64,000 nucleotides of DNA from positions 1,302,001 through 1,366,000 of the forward strand of contig NZ_AP019367.1 in the NCBI RefSeq assembly GCF_003966955.1, read 5' to 3'. The number at the start of each line of letters is the position of its first letter. Positions within the stretch are counted from its first letter, which is position 1. This DNA is from Parolsenella catena. GTDB lineage: Bacteria > Actinomycetota > Coriobacteriia > Coriobacteriales > Atopobiaceae. Position numbers and translations under genes: made by a program. The notes under the pieces are model-generated. The model did not search any database, had not been told where the DNA came from, and worked only from the letters and a program-made list of their open reading frames with translations. Below, piece by piece: positions 24,168 to 33,655 of this stretch.

Positions 24168-25076
24168 ATGCTTGACCTCACGAAGCTCACGACCGAGCAG
24201 CGCAACCCCAAGACGATGGAACTCGACTCGTTCACCCCGCTCGAGATCGCGACCGTGATGAACGAGGAGAACAACAACGTCATCAAGGCCATCGACGAGG
24301 TGCTGCCCCAGGTGGCGCGCGCCATCGAGTGGGCGGGAGAGTCGCTCAACGCCGGCGGGCGCATCATCTACGTGGGCGCCGGAACGTCCGGCCGCCTGGG
24401 CGTGCTCGACGCCGTGGAGTGCCCGCCCACGTTCGGCGTCTCCTATGACACGGTCGTGGGACTCATCGCCGGCGGCGAGGGTGCGTTCGTGAAGGCCGCC
24501 GAGGGCGCCGAGGACAAGGCCGACGCCGGCGAGGCAGACCTCGCCGCACTTGCGCCCGAGGCCCGCGACATCGTCATTGGCATCGCGGCGAGCGGCCGCA
24601 CCCCCTACGTGGTGGGCGCCCTGCGCCGCGCCAAGGCCGCGGGCTGCCGCACCGTCGCCATCGCCTGCAACAGGGGGTCGGTCATCGGTGGCGAGGCCGA
24701 GCTCGCCATCGAGCCCGTCACGGGGCCGGAGGTGCTCACCGGCTCCACGCGCCTCAAGGCCGGCACGGCGCAGAAGCTCGTCCTGAACATGATCTCCACC
24801 GGCGCCATGGTGGCAGCCGGCAAGGTGTACCAGAACCTCATGGTCGACGTGAGGCAGAGCAACGAGAAGCTGCGCGTCCGTGCCCAGAACATCGTGATGA
24901 TGGCCACCGAGTGCACGCGCGAGCAGGCCGCCGAGGCGCTCGCCGCCTGCAACGACCACGTCAAGGGCGCCATCACGATGCTGCTGCTTGGCTGCGACGC
25001 CGCGGCCGCCGAGTCCGCGCTCGAGGATGCCCACGGACACGTGCGCGCCGCCGTGGAGGCTCACGCCCAGGCATAG
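24168..25076 (+). CDS. murQ: N-acetylmuramic acid 6-phosphate etherase
   Basis: 302 aa from ATG at 24168 after CGGAGGCACC. Lyase that removes the lactyl ether from MurNAc-6-P, giving GlcNAc-6-P for wall recycling or growth on muramic acid. The opening LTTEQRNPKTMELDSFTPLE is diagnostic. The SIS domain follows (IIYVGAGTSGRLGVLDAVEC), with the catalytic Glu region in PPTFG...GGEGAFVKAAEGAEDKADAG, IGIAASGRTPYVVGAL and VTGPEVLTGSTRLKAGTAQK. The C-terminal helical domain ends at the stop. No MurNAc phosphotransferase or transporter is adjacent. A TATAGT box at 24105-24110 may be its -10. A strong terminator follows. Confidence 0.95.
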   Translation: MLDLTKLTTEQRNPKTMELDSFTPLEIATVMNEENNNVIKAIDEVLPQVARAIEWAGESLNAGGRIIYVGAGTSGRLGVLDAVECPPTFGVSYDTVVGLIAGGEGAFVKAAEGAEDKADAGEADLAALAPEARDIVIGIAASGRTPYVVGALRRAKAAGCRTVAIACNRGSVIGGEAELAIEPVTGPEVLTGSTRLKAGTAQKLVLNMISTGAMVAAGKVYQNLMVDVRQSNEKLRVRAQNIVMMATECTREQAAEALAACNDHVKGAITMLLLGCDAAAAESALEDAHGHVRAAVEAHAQA

Positions 25077-25128
25077 GCGCCCGGCCCGTCCCGAGGCCAA
25101 TCGGGGGCGGATGCCACGCACGAACCCA

Positions 25129-25173
25129 AAGCGACCGTTTGCGAGGCCATCGCCCGCGAACGGTCGCTTTTTT
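25129..25173 (+). terminator. Rho-independent terminator after murQ
   Basis: Hairpin AAGCGACCGTTTGCG / CGCGAACGGTCGCTT with a short loop and a run of six T. Confidence 0.9.
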
Positions 25174-25220
25174 GGTGCGAACGGTTTTTGCCCACAGACG
25201 CAACACCGCAAGCCGGCTTT

Positions 25221-25246
25221 AAATGACCACTTACTAATAGTCATTT
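25221..25246. promoter_or_regulatory. Inverted repeat upstream of ppdK
   Basis: AAATGAC (25221-25227) and GTCATTT (25240-25246) flank a 12-base AT-rich spacer, in the only AT-rich part of the murQ-ppdK gap. This looks like a regulator site or the core of the ppdK promoter region. The remaining sequence up to 25385 shows nothing beyond the GGGAGGGG ribosome site. Confidence 0.4.
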
Positions 25247-25385
25247 GTGGCAACTATATGTATACGGATTCGTGATCATTTGAATGCGTCTGCCGCGATA
25301 CCCTTGCCACCAGTCGCACGCGACGGGCGCGCGGCCACGCGGGACGGCCAGCCGGCCGCCCCGTCCACGAGACCTGGGAGGGGCC

Positions 25386-28172
25386 ATGGAGAAGCGCATC
25401 TACCGGTTTGGGCACGACGAGTGCGGCGCCGACGTCACGGAGGGCACGGCGCACGACAACTACACCCTCGGCGGCAAGGGGGCCAACCTCGCCGAGATGG
25501 CGCGCATCGGGCTTCCGGTGCCGCCGGGCTTCACGATCACCTGCCAGACCTGCATGGACTACGCCCGCGGCGGCAACGCCTGGCCCGCCGGGACCCTCGA
25601 GGCAATCGCCGAGGCACGCGCGGACCTCGAGCAGCGCTGCGGCAAGCGCCTGGGAGACGCGGCCGACCCGCTGCTCGTCTCCGTGCGCTCCGGCGCCCCC
25701 ATCTCCATGCCCGGCATGATGGACACGGTGCTCGACCTGGGCCTCAACGACGAGAGCGTCCTCGGCCTTGCCGCCCAGACGGGCAACGACCGCTTTGCCT
25801 GGGACAGCTACCGCCGCTTCATCCAGATGTTCGCAAACGTCGTCATGGGCATCGACTCGGACCTGTTCGAGCACGCTATCACGCGTGCCAAGGCGGCCGC
25901 CGGCGTCACGGCGGACACCGAGCTGGACGCAGCGGCGCTCCAGGGGCTCGTCTCCACGTTCAAGCAGATCTTCGCCGAGCACGTGAGCGCCGCCGCGCAC
26001 CCCGAGCTCGCGGGCAAGGACGGCGCCGTTGCCTTCCCCCAGGATCCAGAGGTGCAGCTCACGCTCGCCGTGGCCGCGGTGTTCGGCTCGTGGGACTGCG
26101 AGCGCGCCCGCCTCTACCGCAGGCAGAATGACATCGCAGACAACCTGGGCACCGCCGTCAACGTGCAGGCCATGGCGTTTGGCAACAAGGGAGAGACGAG
26201 CGCCTCCGGCGTGGCCTTCACGAGAAACCCCGCCACCGGCGAGCGCGAGTTCTACGGCGACTACCTCGTGAACGCCCAGGGAGAGGACGTCGTCGCGGGC
26301 ATCCGCAACACAAGGCCCATCGAGGATTTGCGCCACACGCCCGGCCTCGAGGCAGCCGGCGAGCAGCTCGAGCGGATCTTTGGCATCCTCGAGCAGCACT
26401 ACCGCGACATGATGGACATCGAGTTCACCATCGAGCAGGGCAAGCTCTACATGCTGCAGACGCGCGTGGGCAAGCGCACGGCCACCGCGGCCCTCAAGAT
26501 CGCCGTCGACCTGGAGCGCGAGGGCGTCATCACCCGCGAGGAGGCGCTGCTGCGCATCAACCCCGCCCAGCTCGACCAGCTCATGCACCCGCAGATCGCC
26601 AAGGGCGCCGAGCGCAACGTCATCGCCCGCGGCCTCAACGCGAGCCCGGGCGCCGCGGTGGGCGGCATCGTCTTCTCGGCCGCAGACGCCGTGGCCGAGA
26701 AGGAGGCTGGGCGCGACTGCGTGCTCGTGCGCTGGGAGACCACGCCAGACGACCTCGCAGGCATGACGGCGGCCAAGGGCATCCTCACGAGCCACGGCGG
26801 CAAGACGAGCCACGCGGCCGTCATCGCCCGTGGCATGGGCAAGCCGTGCGTGTGCGGCGTCGACGCCCTGCGCATCGACGCGGCTCGCAAGGAGGTTGCC
26901 GTGGCCGGCACGGACCTCGTGCTGCATGAGGGAGACGTCATATCCATCGATGGCGGCACGGGCGAGGTCATGCTCGGCGCCGTGGCCCTCGAGCGCCCCG
27001 GCACCACCGGCGACCTCGCGACCGTCCTTGGCTGGGCAGACGACGTGCGCCGCCTGGGCGTGCGCGCCAACGCCGACAACCCGGCAGACGCCCGCCTCTC
27101 CCTGGAGCTCGGCGCCGAGGGCATCGGCCTCACGCGCACCGAGCACATGTTCCTGGGGGCTCGCAAGTCCATCATCCAGCGCTTCATCCTCGCAGACACC
27201 AGCGACGAGCGCGCGAGCGCGGCCGAGGAGCTGTCGCGGGCCCAGGAGGGCGACTTCTATGAGATCCTGTCCGCCATGAACGGCCTGCCTGTGACGATCC
27301 GCCTGCTCGACCCGCCACTCCACGAGTTCCTCGACAACCCCCGCGACCTCGCCGTTCGCCTCGCCAAGATGGAGTGCGAGGGGGCGAGCGCAGACGAGCT
27401 CGCCCGCACGCGCGCGCTGCTCGCCCGCATCGACGCGCTGTCCGAGGCAAACCCGATGCTGGGGTTGCGCGGCTGCCGCCTGGGCTTTGCCTTCCCCGAG
27501 CTGCCCGTCCTGCAGACGCACGCCATCGCGCGGGCCACGGTGCGCCTCAAGCGCGAGGGCAAGAACCCCCGCCCGCACATCATGGTGCCGCTCGTGTGCC
27601 TCAACGCAGAGATCCGCGAGATGCGCGCCATCGTGGAGCGCGCCATCATCGACGTCGAGGTGGAGACGGGCGTGCGCCTGGGCGAGATACCCGTGGGCAC
27701 CATGATCGAGCTGCCGCGCGCCGCCGTCATGGCAGACCGCATCGCCCGCCACGCGGACTTCTTCAGCTTTGGCACGAACGACCTCACGCAGACCGCGCTC
27801 GGCTTCTCGCGAGACGACGTGGAGGGCAAGGTGCTGCCCGCCTACCTCGAGGGCAACATCATCCCGAGAAACCCGTTCGAGACGGTCGACGAGGGAGTGG
27901 CCAAGCTCGTGGGCATGGGCTGCGAGCTCGGGCGCGCCGCCAGGCCCGGCATCTCGCTGGGCGTGTGCGGCGAGCACGGCGGTGACCCCGACTCCATCCG
28001 CACCTTCTATGACCTGGGACTCGACTACGTGAGCTGCTCGCCCTACCGCGTGCCGCAGGCCAGGCTCGCCGCCGCGCAGGCAACCCTCACGAGCAAGGTG
28101 CGCCCCTACGTGCCCGTGACGCCCGCCCGCACGCCCGCCCGCGAGCGCCAGCCCTACGCCGAGCAGGTCTAG
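25386..28172 (+). CDS. ppdK: Pyruvate, phosphate dikinase
   Basis: 928 aa from ATG at 25386 with GGGAGGGG upstream. Reversibly converts pyruvate, ATP and phosphate to PEP, AMP and PPi; in anaerobes it often runs as a PPi-saving glycolytic step. Order: ATP-grasp N-domain (KGANLAEMARIGLPVPPGFT, SVRSGAPISMPGMMDTVLDL), the swivelling phosphohistidine domain with His476 in GGKTSHAAVIARGMGKPCVC, and the PEP-utilising TIM barrel (GIGLTRTEHMF, LRGCRLG, GTMIELPRAA, FFSFGTNDLTQT) with the catalytic Cys861 in GVCGEHGGD. Length is normal. It is monocistronic, with a dyad element upstream. Confidence 0.96.
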   Translation: MEKRIYRFGHDECGADVTEGTAHDNYTLGGKGANLAEMARIGLPVPPGFTITCQTCMDYARGGNAWPAGTLEAIAEARADLEQRCGKRLGDAADPLLVSVRSGAPISMPGMMDTVLDLGLNDESVLGLAAQTGNDRFAWDSYRRFIQMFANVVMGIDSDLFEHAITRAKAAAGVTADTELDAAALQGLVSTFKQIFAEHVSAAAHPELAGKDGAVAFPQDPEVQLTLAVAAVFGSWDCERARLYRRQNDIADNLGTAVNVQAMAFGNKGETSASGVAFTRNPATGEREFYGDYLVNAQGEDVVAGIRNTRPIEDLRHTPGLEAAGEQLERIFGILEQHYRDMMDIEFTIEQGKLYMLQTRVGKRTATAALKIAVDLEREGVITREEALLRINPAQLDQLMHPQIAKGAERNVIARGLNASPGAAVGGIVFSAADAVAEKEAGRDCVLVRWETTPDDLAGMTAAKGILTSHGGKTSHAAVIARGMGKPCVCGVDALRIDAARKEVAVAGTDLVLHEGDVISIDGGTGEVMLGAVALERPGTTGDLATVLGWADDVRRLGVRANADNPADARLSLELGAEGIGLTRTEHMFLGARKSIIQRFILADTSDERASAAEELSRAQEGDFYEILSAMNGLPVTIRLLDPPLHEFLDNPRDLAVRLAKMECEGASADELARTRALLARIDALSEANPMLGLRGCRLGFAFPELPVLQTHAIARATVRLKREGKNPRPHIMVPLVCLNAEIREMRAIVERAIIDVEVETGVRLGEIPVGTMIELPRAAVMADRIARHADFFSFGTNDLTQTALGFSRDDVEGKVLPAYLEGNIIPRNPFETVDEGVAKLVGMGCELGRAARPGISLGVCGEHGGDPDSIRTFYDLGLDYVSCSPYRVPQARLAAAQATLTSKVRPYVPVTPARTPARERQPYAEQV

Positions 28173-28225
28173 CCAACGCCGATGGTGACAATGGCGCCGG
28201 CTCCGGCTGACACCGCGACGCCACG

Positions 28226-28272
28226 ACAAAAAGCGACGCCCCGCCGCGGCCACACGGTCACGGCGGGGCGTC
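28226..28272 (-). terminator. Rho-independent terminator after the MalY/PatB gene
   Basis: On the minus strand: GACGCCCCGCCGTGACCG ... CGCGGCGGGGCGTC followed by GCTTTTTG. It also lies 60 bases after the ppdK stop and may stop both transcripts. Confidence 0.85.
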
Positions 28273-28318
28273 TCGCTAGCCCGGGGCAGGGGTCGGCGCG
28301 CGGGAGTTGCCTCAGGCG

Positions 28319-29527
28319 CTACTCGGCGTTGAAGACGTACTTGTCGAGGCGGTCGAACGCCTCCTGCACGCGGTCGAGCGGCAGCGCCAGGTTCATGCGC
28401 AGGTGGCAGGGCCCGTAGAACATGCGGCCGTCCTGGATGTCGACGCCCACGCGCCAGCACTGCTTCTCGACCCACTCGATGTCGTGGCCGTGCTTGTCGC
28501 ACCACTCGGTGCAGTCCACGAACAGCATGTAGGTGCCCTGCGGCCTCTGCACCTTCACGCCGTCAAAGTGCTTGTCGATGTAGTCGCAGGCCCAGTCGAC
28601 GTTGGCGCCGAGCACCTGCACAAGCTCGTCTAGCCACTCGTAGCCCTCAGGCTTGTAGGCGCCGATGAGCGCGTGCATGGACAGCACGTTCATGTGGTTG
28701 TAGTGGGACTTGGAGCTGCGGGCGCTCACGCGGTCGCGCAGGTACTTGTTGTAGATGATGTGGTAGGAACCCACGAGCCCCGCCAGGTTGAACGTCTTAC
28801 TCGGCGCATAGAGCGCCACGGTGCGGTTGCGCGCGTCCTCCGAGACGGACTGCGTGGGGATGTGCTTGTGGCCGGGCAGGATGATGTCGCTCCAGATCTC
28901 GTCGGAGACCACCACGCAGTCGTACTTCTTGTACAGCTCCATGGCGCGCTCGATCTCCCACCTCTCCCAGACGCGGCCGCAGGGGTTGTGGGGGCTGCAG
29001 AAGACGGCGGCGTGGATGTTGCCCTCGGCGAGCTTCTTCTCCATGTCCTCGAAGTCCATGCGCCACACGCCGTCCTCGTCGATCTTGAGCGGCGAGTGGA
29101 CGATCTCGAAGCCGTTGCCCTTGAGGCTCTTCGTGAAGCCGATGTAGGTGGGGCTGTGCAGCAGCACCTTGTCACCCGGCTCCATGAAGGAGGCCAGGGT
29201 TGAGACGACGCCGCCGAGCACGCCGTTCTCGTAGCCGATGCACTCCTTCGTGAGGCCGGTGACGCCGTTGCGCGTCTCGTGCCACTTGATGATGGAGTCA
29301 AAGTACTCGTCCGTGGGCGAGAAGTAGCCAAAGGCCGGGTGCTTGGCGCGCTCGATAATCGCCTCGGTGACGGTCGGCACCGTGGGGAAGTTCATGTCTG
29401 CTACCCACATGGGAATGCCGTCGAAGCCCTCGGCCGGCGCGTCGGGCGCAAGGCCGTCGCCCAGGCCGTCCACCGCGATGGCATCCTTGCCGTGACGCTC
29501 CATGTGGCTGGTGAAGTCGTACTTCAT
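28319..29527 (-). CDS. MalY/PatB family PLP-dependent C-S lyase (cystathionine beta-lyase type)
   Basis: 402 aa from ATG at 29527. Fold-type I aminotransferase-like enzyme. Blocks: GIPMWVADMNFPTVPTV (MalY/PatB opening), HPAFGYFSPTDEY, YENGVLGGVVSTLASF, VLLHSPTYIGF, VFCSPHNPCGRVWERWEI, VVVSDEIWSDIILPGH and the PLP lysine in ALYAPSKTFNLAGL. Such enzymes cleave cystathionine or cysteine S-conjugates to pyruvate, ammonia and a thiol; MalY of E. coli also represses maltose genes. It stands alone between a terminator and a gene relic. Exact substrate is uncertain. Confidence 0.9.
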   Translation of the reverse strand: MKYDFTSHMERHGKDAIAVDGLGDGLAPDAPAEGFDGIPMWVADMNFPTVPTVTEAIIERAKHPAFGYFSPTDEYFDSIIKWHETRNGVTGLTKECIGYENGVLGGVVSTLASFMEPGDKVLLHSPTYIGFTKSLKGNGFEIVHSPLKIDEDGVWRMDFEDMEKKLAEGNIHAAVFCSPHNPCGRVWERWEIERAMELYKKYDCVVVSDEIWSDIILPGHKHIPTQSVSEDARNRTVALYAPSKTFNLAGLVGSYHIIYNKYLRDRVSARSSKSHYNHMNVLSMHALIGAYKPEGYEWLDELVQVLGANVDWACDYIDKHFDGVKVQRPQGTYMLFVDCTEWCDKHGHDIEWVEKQCWRVGVDIQDGRMFYGPCHLRMNLALPLDRVQEAFDRLDKYVFNAE

Positions 29528-29604
29528 GCGGGAAGTCCTTTCGTCTGGATGGAAAGCCCGGCCGCGGGCGGGACGCATCCGCGCCCGCGGCCGGCGAGAA
29601 ATAC

Positions 29605-29805
29605 CCTACATCATATCGATGCTCTGCACGGCATCATAGCCATGCTCGCCCGCGCGCACCTTGGGCACGAACTCCACGCTCACGGGGACGCCGCGGTACG
29701 TCTCGCGGGCGAACGCGATCTCGTGCGTAACGATGATCACCAAGAAGGCGCCCGCATCCGCCTGGTGACGGGTACGGGCGCCTGGCGCTTGCGATGGGTG
29801 AGCCG
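29605..29805 (-). pseudogene. Relic of an amino acid ABC transporter ATPase fused to an unknown tail
   Basis: Below the hydroxylase stop, one minus-strand frame reads through to TAG at 29605 and contains FLVIIVTHEIAFARETYR, matching the switch/H-loop region of polar amino acid ABC ATPases (compare [13 protein letters not shown] in the intact gene at 35787). A tail follows (GVPVSVEFVPKVRAGEHGYD, then AVQSIDMM) that does not belong to that family. No start, Walker A or signature survives. It is probably the scar of a deletion joining two genes. Confidence 0.5.
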
Positions 29806-32169
29806 CTACTCCTCGCCGAACAGGGCCTTCTCGGGCGTGATCGGCAGGGTGCGCACGTAATTGCCGGTAGCATGGGCCACGGCGCTGGCGATGGCGCCCA
29901 GCGGCGTGTTGATGACAACCTCGCCGATGGACTTGGCACCAAACGGGCCGGTGGGCTCGTAGCTCGGGCAGAAGTCCACGCGGATGTCAGGCACGTCGAG
30001 GCGGCTCGGCACCTTGTACTGCATGAAGTTGCGCGTGCGCAGCGAGCCGTCGGCCGCCACCTGCACGTCCTCGGTGAGTGCCTGGCCGATGCCCTGGGCG
30101 ATGCCGCCCTCGGCCTGGACGCGCGCGAGGTTGGCGTTGGCCACGGTGCCGCAGTCGACGGCGGCCACGTAGTCCACGACCTTGACCTCGCCGGTGGCCT
30201 TGTCCACGTCCACCTCGGCGATGCCGCACATGAACGGCGGGGGCGAGACGGGCTGAGAGTTCGAGGCATGCCCGGAGAGGTAGCCCGGCTGCAGGCCAAA
30301 GCCGATGCAGCGGTTCGCGAGCTCGGCAAGCGTCATCTCGCGCACCTTGCCAGACGCGATCTGCCCCACGGTCACGACGTCGTCGTCCGCGCCGTCCACG
30401 TAGATGCGGTTGTCCTCGAGCACGACCTGCGCCGGTTCGACCTCCATGAACCTGGCGGCCTGCTCCACGATCTTGCCGCGCAGCTCGGTGGCGGCACGCA
30501 CGGCCGCCATGCCCGTGATGTAGGTGCCCGACGAGGCGTAGGCGCCGCAGTCATAGGGCGAGGTGTCCGTGTCCACGCCGTTCACCACGATCTGGGTGGG
30601 CTCGCAGCCCAGCACCTCGGCGGCGAACTGGGCCATGATGGTGTCGCAGCCCGTGCCCACGTCGGTGGCGCCAAGGTTCAGCACGTAGAAGCCGTCGTCC
30701 TCCAAGCGGATGTCGATGCTGCCGATGTCCACGTTCGAGATGCCCGAGCCCTGCATCGTCACGGCCACGCCCAGGGCGCGCACGCGGTCGCCCAGGTCAC
30801 GGGCCAGGGGCTTGTCGGCCCAGCCGATCATCTCCTGCGCGCGGCGGATGCAGTCGTCCAGGCGGCAGCTCGCGAGCGTATCGCCAAAGTACTGCGGCAT
30901 GACCTCGCCCTCGCGCACGATGTTGTTGAGGCGCAGCTCGCACGGGTCCATGCCAAGCTTGTCGGCCAGCTCGTTGACCGCGCTCTCCACGGCAAACTGG
31001 CCCTGCGTGGCGCCGTAGCCGCGGAAGGCGCCACCCGGCGTGTTGTTCGTGTACACCACGTCTGCCGTGAAGCGGCTCGCGAGCGCGTGGTTGTAGATGG
31101 GCAGCGACTTGTGGCCCACGAGGCCCACCGTGGTGGGCGCGTGGTAGCCGTAGGCACCGCCGTCGGAGAGGCACGACAGGTCGATGGCCGTGATCGTGCC
31201 GTCGGCCTTGGCGCCCAGGCGCACGTGCATGCGCATCTTGTGGCGCGTGTTGGCGCAGGCCATGGTCTCCTCGCGCGTGTAGATGCACTTGCAGGGATGC
31301 CCCAGCTTGAACGCGGCAAAGGCCGAGAAGATCTCGTTGCAGCCCGTCTGCTTGGCGCCAAAGCCGCCACCCACGCGCGGCTTGATGACGCGCACGCGGC
31401 TCTGCGGGATCTGCAGCGCCGTGGCCACCTGGCGGCGGATGTGGAACGGCACCTGCGTCGAGGCCACGACGCACACGCGGTCCTGGGCATCGGTGTAGGC
31501 GTAGGAGCGGAACGTCTCCATCATGGACTGCTGCGTGGCCTGCGTCTCGTAGTCATGCTCTATGACGACGTCGGCGTCGGCGAGCACCGCGTCGACGTCG
31601 CCGTAGACGCTCTGCTCGTGGCAGATGAGGTTGCGCGAGAAGTCCTCGCCCATGGGCACGTAGGCGCGGATGTCGTCCTCATCGTGCACCACGACGGGGT
31701 TGTCGAGCGCCTGCGTGAAGTCGGTGACGGCGGGCAGCACCTCGTAGTCCACCTTGATGAGGCGCATGGCCGCGTTGATGGCGAGCTCGTCGGTTCCCAC
31801 GACGATGGCCACCTCGTCGCCCACGTAGCGCACGGTGCGGTCGAGGATGAGCGTGTCATAGGGGCTCATCTCGTGGAAGCTCTGGCCCGCGAGCGTGTAG
31901 CGCGCGTGCGGCACGTCCTCGTAGGTGTAGATGGCCACGATGCCGTCGATGCGCAGCGCACGGTGCGTGTCGATGCTGCGGATGCGGGCGTGGGCGTGCG
32001 GCGAGCGCAGCAGCCTCACGATGTAGGCATCGCGCGGGGCGAGGTCGTTCGTGTAGACGGCGCGGCCCTGGAGCAGGCCCTTCGCGTCCTTCTTGACCAC
32101 GGCGTGCGAGATGGTCCTAAGCTCTCCGGCGCGCTCGTCGGGGGCGATGTAGTTGGAGATGGTGCTCAT
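29806..32169 (-). CDS. xdhA: Xanthine dehydrogenase family, molybdenum-binding subunit
   Basis: 787 aa from ATG at 32169, two bases after the iron-sulfur subunit stop. Large Mo-hydroxylase subunit: the a/b hammerhead (AVYTNDLAPRDAYIVRLLRS, VRYVGDEVAIVVG), then the Mo-cofactor blocks VRVIKPRVGGGFGAKQ, NTPGGAFRGYGATQGQFAVE, EVDVDKATGEVKVVDYVAAV and the active-site Glu in GPFGAKSIGEVVINTP. It hydroxylates an N-heterocycle or aldehyde; purine (hypoxanthine/xanthine) is the usual guess, but nicotinate and other substrates use the same family. No cofactor insertion gene (xdhC-type chaperone, mocA) is seen nearby. Confidence 0.9.
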   Translation of the reverse strand: MSTISNYIAPDERAGELRTISHAVVKKDAKGLLQGRAVYTNDLAPRDAYIVRLLRSPHAHARIRSIDTHRALRIDGIVAIYTYEDVPHARYTLAGQSFHEMSPYDTLILDRTVRYVGDEVAIVVGTDELAINAAMRLIKVDYEVLPAVTDFTQALDNPVVVHDEDDIRAYVPMGEDFSRNLICHEQSVYGDVDAVLADADVVIEHDYETQATQQSMMETFRSYAYTDAQDRVCVVASTQVPFHIRRQVATALQIPQSRVRVIKPRVGGGFGAKQTGCNEIFSAFAAFKLGHPCKCIYTREETMACANTRHKMRMHVRLGAKADGTITAIDLSCLSDGGAYGYHAPTTVGLVGHKSLPIYNHALASRFTADVVYTNNTPGGAFRGYGATQGQFAVESAVNELADKLGMDPCELRLNNIVREGEVMPQYFGDTLASCRLDDCIRRAQEMIGWADKPLARDLGDRVRALGVAVTMQGSGISNVDIGSIDIRLEDDGFYVLNLGATDVGTGCDTIMAQFAAEVLGCEPTQIVVNGVDTDTSPYDCGAYASSGTYITGMAAVRAATELRGKIVEQAARFMEVEPAQVVLEDNRIYVDGADDDVVTVGQIASGKVREMTLAELANRCIGFGLQPGYLSGHASNSQPVSPPPFMCGIAEVDVDKATGEVKVVDYVAAVDCGTVANANLARVQAEGGIAQGIGQALTEDVQVAADGSLRTRNFMQYKVPSRLDVPDIRVDFCPSYEPTGPFGAKSIGEVVINTPLGAIASAVAHATGNYVRTLPITPEKALFGEE

Positions 32170-32171
32170 CC

Positions 32172-32717
32172 TCAGGCCTCCTCGGTGATCGGGGCGGCGT
32201 CGAGCAGCGCGTCGCCGGGGGCGGGCACGGAGGCCACGGCGGCCTGCGCCACGGTACCCGCGGCCACGGTCTCGCGGCCCAGGAAGCGGCGGACGGCGCG
32301 CATCTGGCTTGCGTAGCCCGTGCAGCGGCAGAGGTTTCCGGACAGCGCGCGGCGGATCTGCTCGTCGGAGGCGTCGGGGCAGTCGCGCTTGAGCGCGAGC
32401 ACGTTCATGATGAGGCCGGGCGAGCAGAAGCCGCACTGCTCGGCGCCCTCCTCGGCCATGCACCTTGCGAACTCGGCGGACTCGTCAACGAGCCCCTCGA
32501 GCGTCGTGACGTAGCGGCCGTTCATGCGGCACATGAGCTCGGCGCACGAGAGCACGGGCGTGCCGTCGAGCCAGACGGTGCACAGGCCGCAGTTGGTGGT
32601 CTCGCAGCCGCACTTGACGCTCTTGAGACCGCGCGTGCGCAGGAAGTCGAGCAGGCGCATGTCGGGGCGGACGTCTGCCGAGACGTACTCGTCGTTGATG
32701 AAGAAACTTACGAGCAT
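32172..32717 (-). CDS. xdhC: Xanthine dehydrogenase family, [2Fe-2S] subunit
   Basis: 181 aa from ATG at 32717, overlapping the end of the FAD-subunit gene by ten bases. The N-terminal plant-type ferredoxin cluster is in SVKCGCETTNCGLCTVWLDG with a later SCAE, and the second cluster in EQCGFCSPGLIMN and GNLCRCTGYA. The C-terminal 30 residues are Ala/Val-rich and specific to this copy. It transfers electrons between the Mo site and FAD. Gene order FAD, Fe-S, Mo matches three-subunit bacterial enzymes. Confidence 0.92.
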   Translation of the reverse strand: MLVSFFINDEYVSADVRPDMRLLDFLRTRGLKSVKCGCETTNCGLCTVWLDGTPVLSCAELMCRMNGRYVTTLEGLVDESAEFARCMAEEGAEQCGFCSPGLIMNVLALKRDCPDASDEQIRRALSGNLCRCTGYASQMRAVRRFLGRETVAAGTVAQAAVASVPAPGDALLDAAPITEEA

Positions 32718-33655
32718 GAGGCGTCGCCTCCCTTCGGGGCCTGGGTGGGTACGGGGTCGTGCGCGGGCGCGGCGTCGCCTGCCGAGGCGGGCGCGGACGG
32801 CGCGGCACCTCCGTGGTGGCCGGCGCAGACGGTGCGCGGGGCAGGCGCCACGGGATCTGGCGAGGGAGCCTCGAGGCCGGCGGCCTGGCGGATGGCCCTG
32901 CGTCCCAGCTCGCGGGCGAGGTGGCGGCGATAGCGCTCGCTGCCGCGCATGTTGGACCCCATGGGCAGCTCGGAGAGGCGCTCGCACGCGGCGTCGAGCT
33001 GCTCGGGCGTGAAGTCGTCGGGAAGCGCGAGGCGCTCGCCCTCGAGCAGGCGGGCGCGGGTGGGTCGGGCGCCCACGGCCACGTGCCAGCCGTCCCAGCG
33101 CGCGGCGCAGACGTTGAGCACGGGGAAGTCGGTGGCGCTCCGGCGCACGGCCGCAAAGCTCGCCGCGTAGTCGTGCTTGTGCACGATGACGTGGGCGAGC
33201 ACGTCTCGCTCGTAGGGCATGTTGACGAACGACGCGAGGCTCACGACGCCCGCGCCCGCAAGCTCGACCTCGCAGTCGAGCGCGAGCAGCGCCGTGAGGA
33301 CGTCCGAGAAGCCAAAGCGCCCAAAGACGCTGCCGCCCACCGTGGCGCAGTTGCGCATCTGGGTGCCCACGATGTCTCGGACGGCGTGCTCGAAGACGTG
33401 GCACGTGGCGTCGTTGAACGCGGCGTGGGTCTCGAGCTGGTGGAGTGTGACCATGGAGCCGATGACGAAGCTGTCCTCGGTCTCCTCGATCTTGTCGAGC
33501 CCACAGGCCGACAGGTCGATGACGGTCGAAATGCGTCGGTCCTGCAGGCGCAGCCACACGCCGCCGCCCAGGACCCGGTTCATGCGCCCCTTGCGCAGGA
33601 GCTCGTACGCCTCCTCGACCGTCTCGGGGCGGGCGTAGTTCTTGAACTGAAGCAC
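32708..33655 (-). CDS. xdhB: Xanthine dehydrogenase family, FAD-binding subunit
   Basis: 315 aa from a GTG at 33655 with GAAGGAGAGAC in front. FAD_binding_5/CO_deh_flav_C architecture: YARPETVEEAYELLRKG, RVLGGGVWLRL, VIDLSACGLDKI, GSMVTLHQLETH, and the flavin loop TQMRNCATVGGSVFGRFGFS; FADVLT-like FSDVLTALLALDCEVEL. The last 55 residues form a Pro/Ala/His-rich disordered tail absent from typical members. First gene of the hydroxylase operon; the promoter should lie in the gap 33656-33820. Confidence 0.88.
   Translation of the reverse strand: MLQFKNYARPETVEEAYELLRKGRMNRVLGGGVWLRLQDRRISTVIDLSACGLDKIEETEDSFVIGSMVTLHQLETHAAFNDATCHVFEHAVRDIVGTQMRNCATVGGSVFGRFGFSDVLTALLALDCEVELAGAGVVSLASFVNMPYERDVLAHVIVHKHDYAASFAAVRRSATDFPVLNVCAARWDGWHVAVGARPTRARLLEGERLALPDDFTPEQLDAACERLSELPMGSNMRGSERYRRHLARELGRRAIRQAAGLEAPSPDPVAPAPRTVCAGHHGGAAPSAPASAGDAAPAHDPVPTQAPKGGDASCS

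Noticed and set aside
25254-28505. A minus-strand open frame of over 1,000 codons
   Set aside because: It is antisense to ppdK, whose motifs and ribosome site are unambiguous. The antisense product has no recognisable domain.
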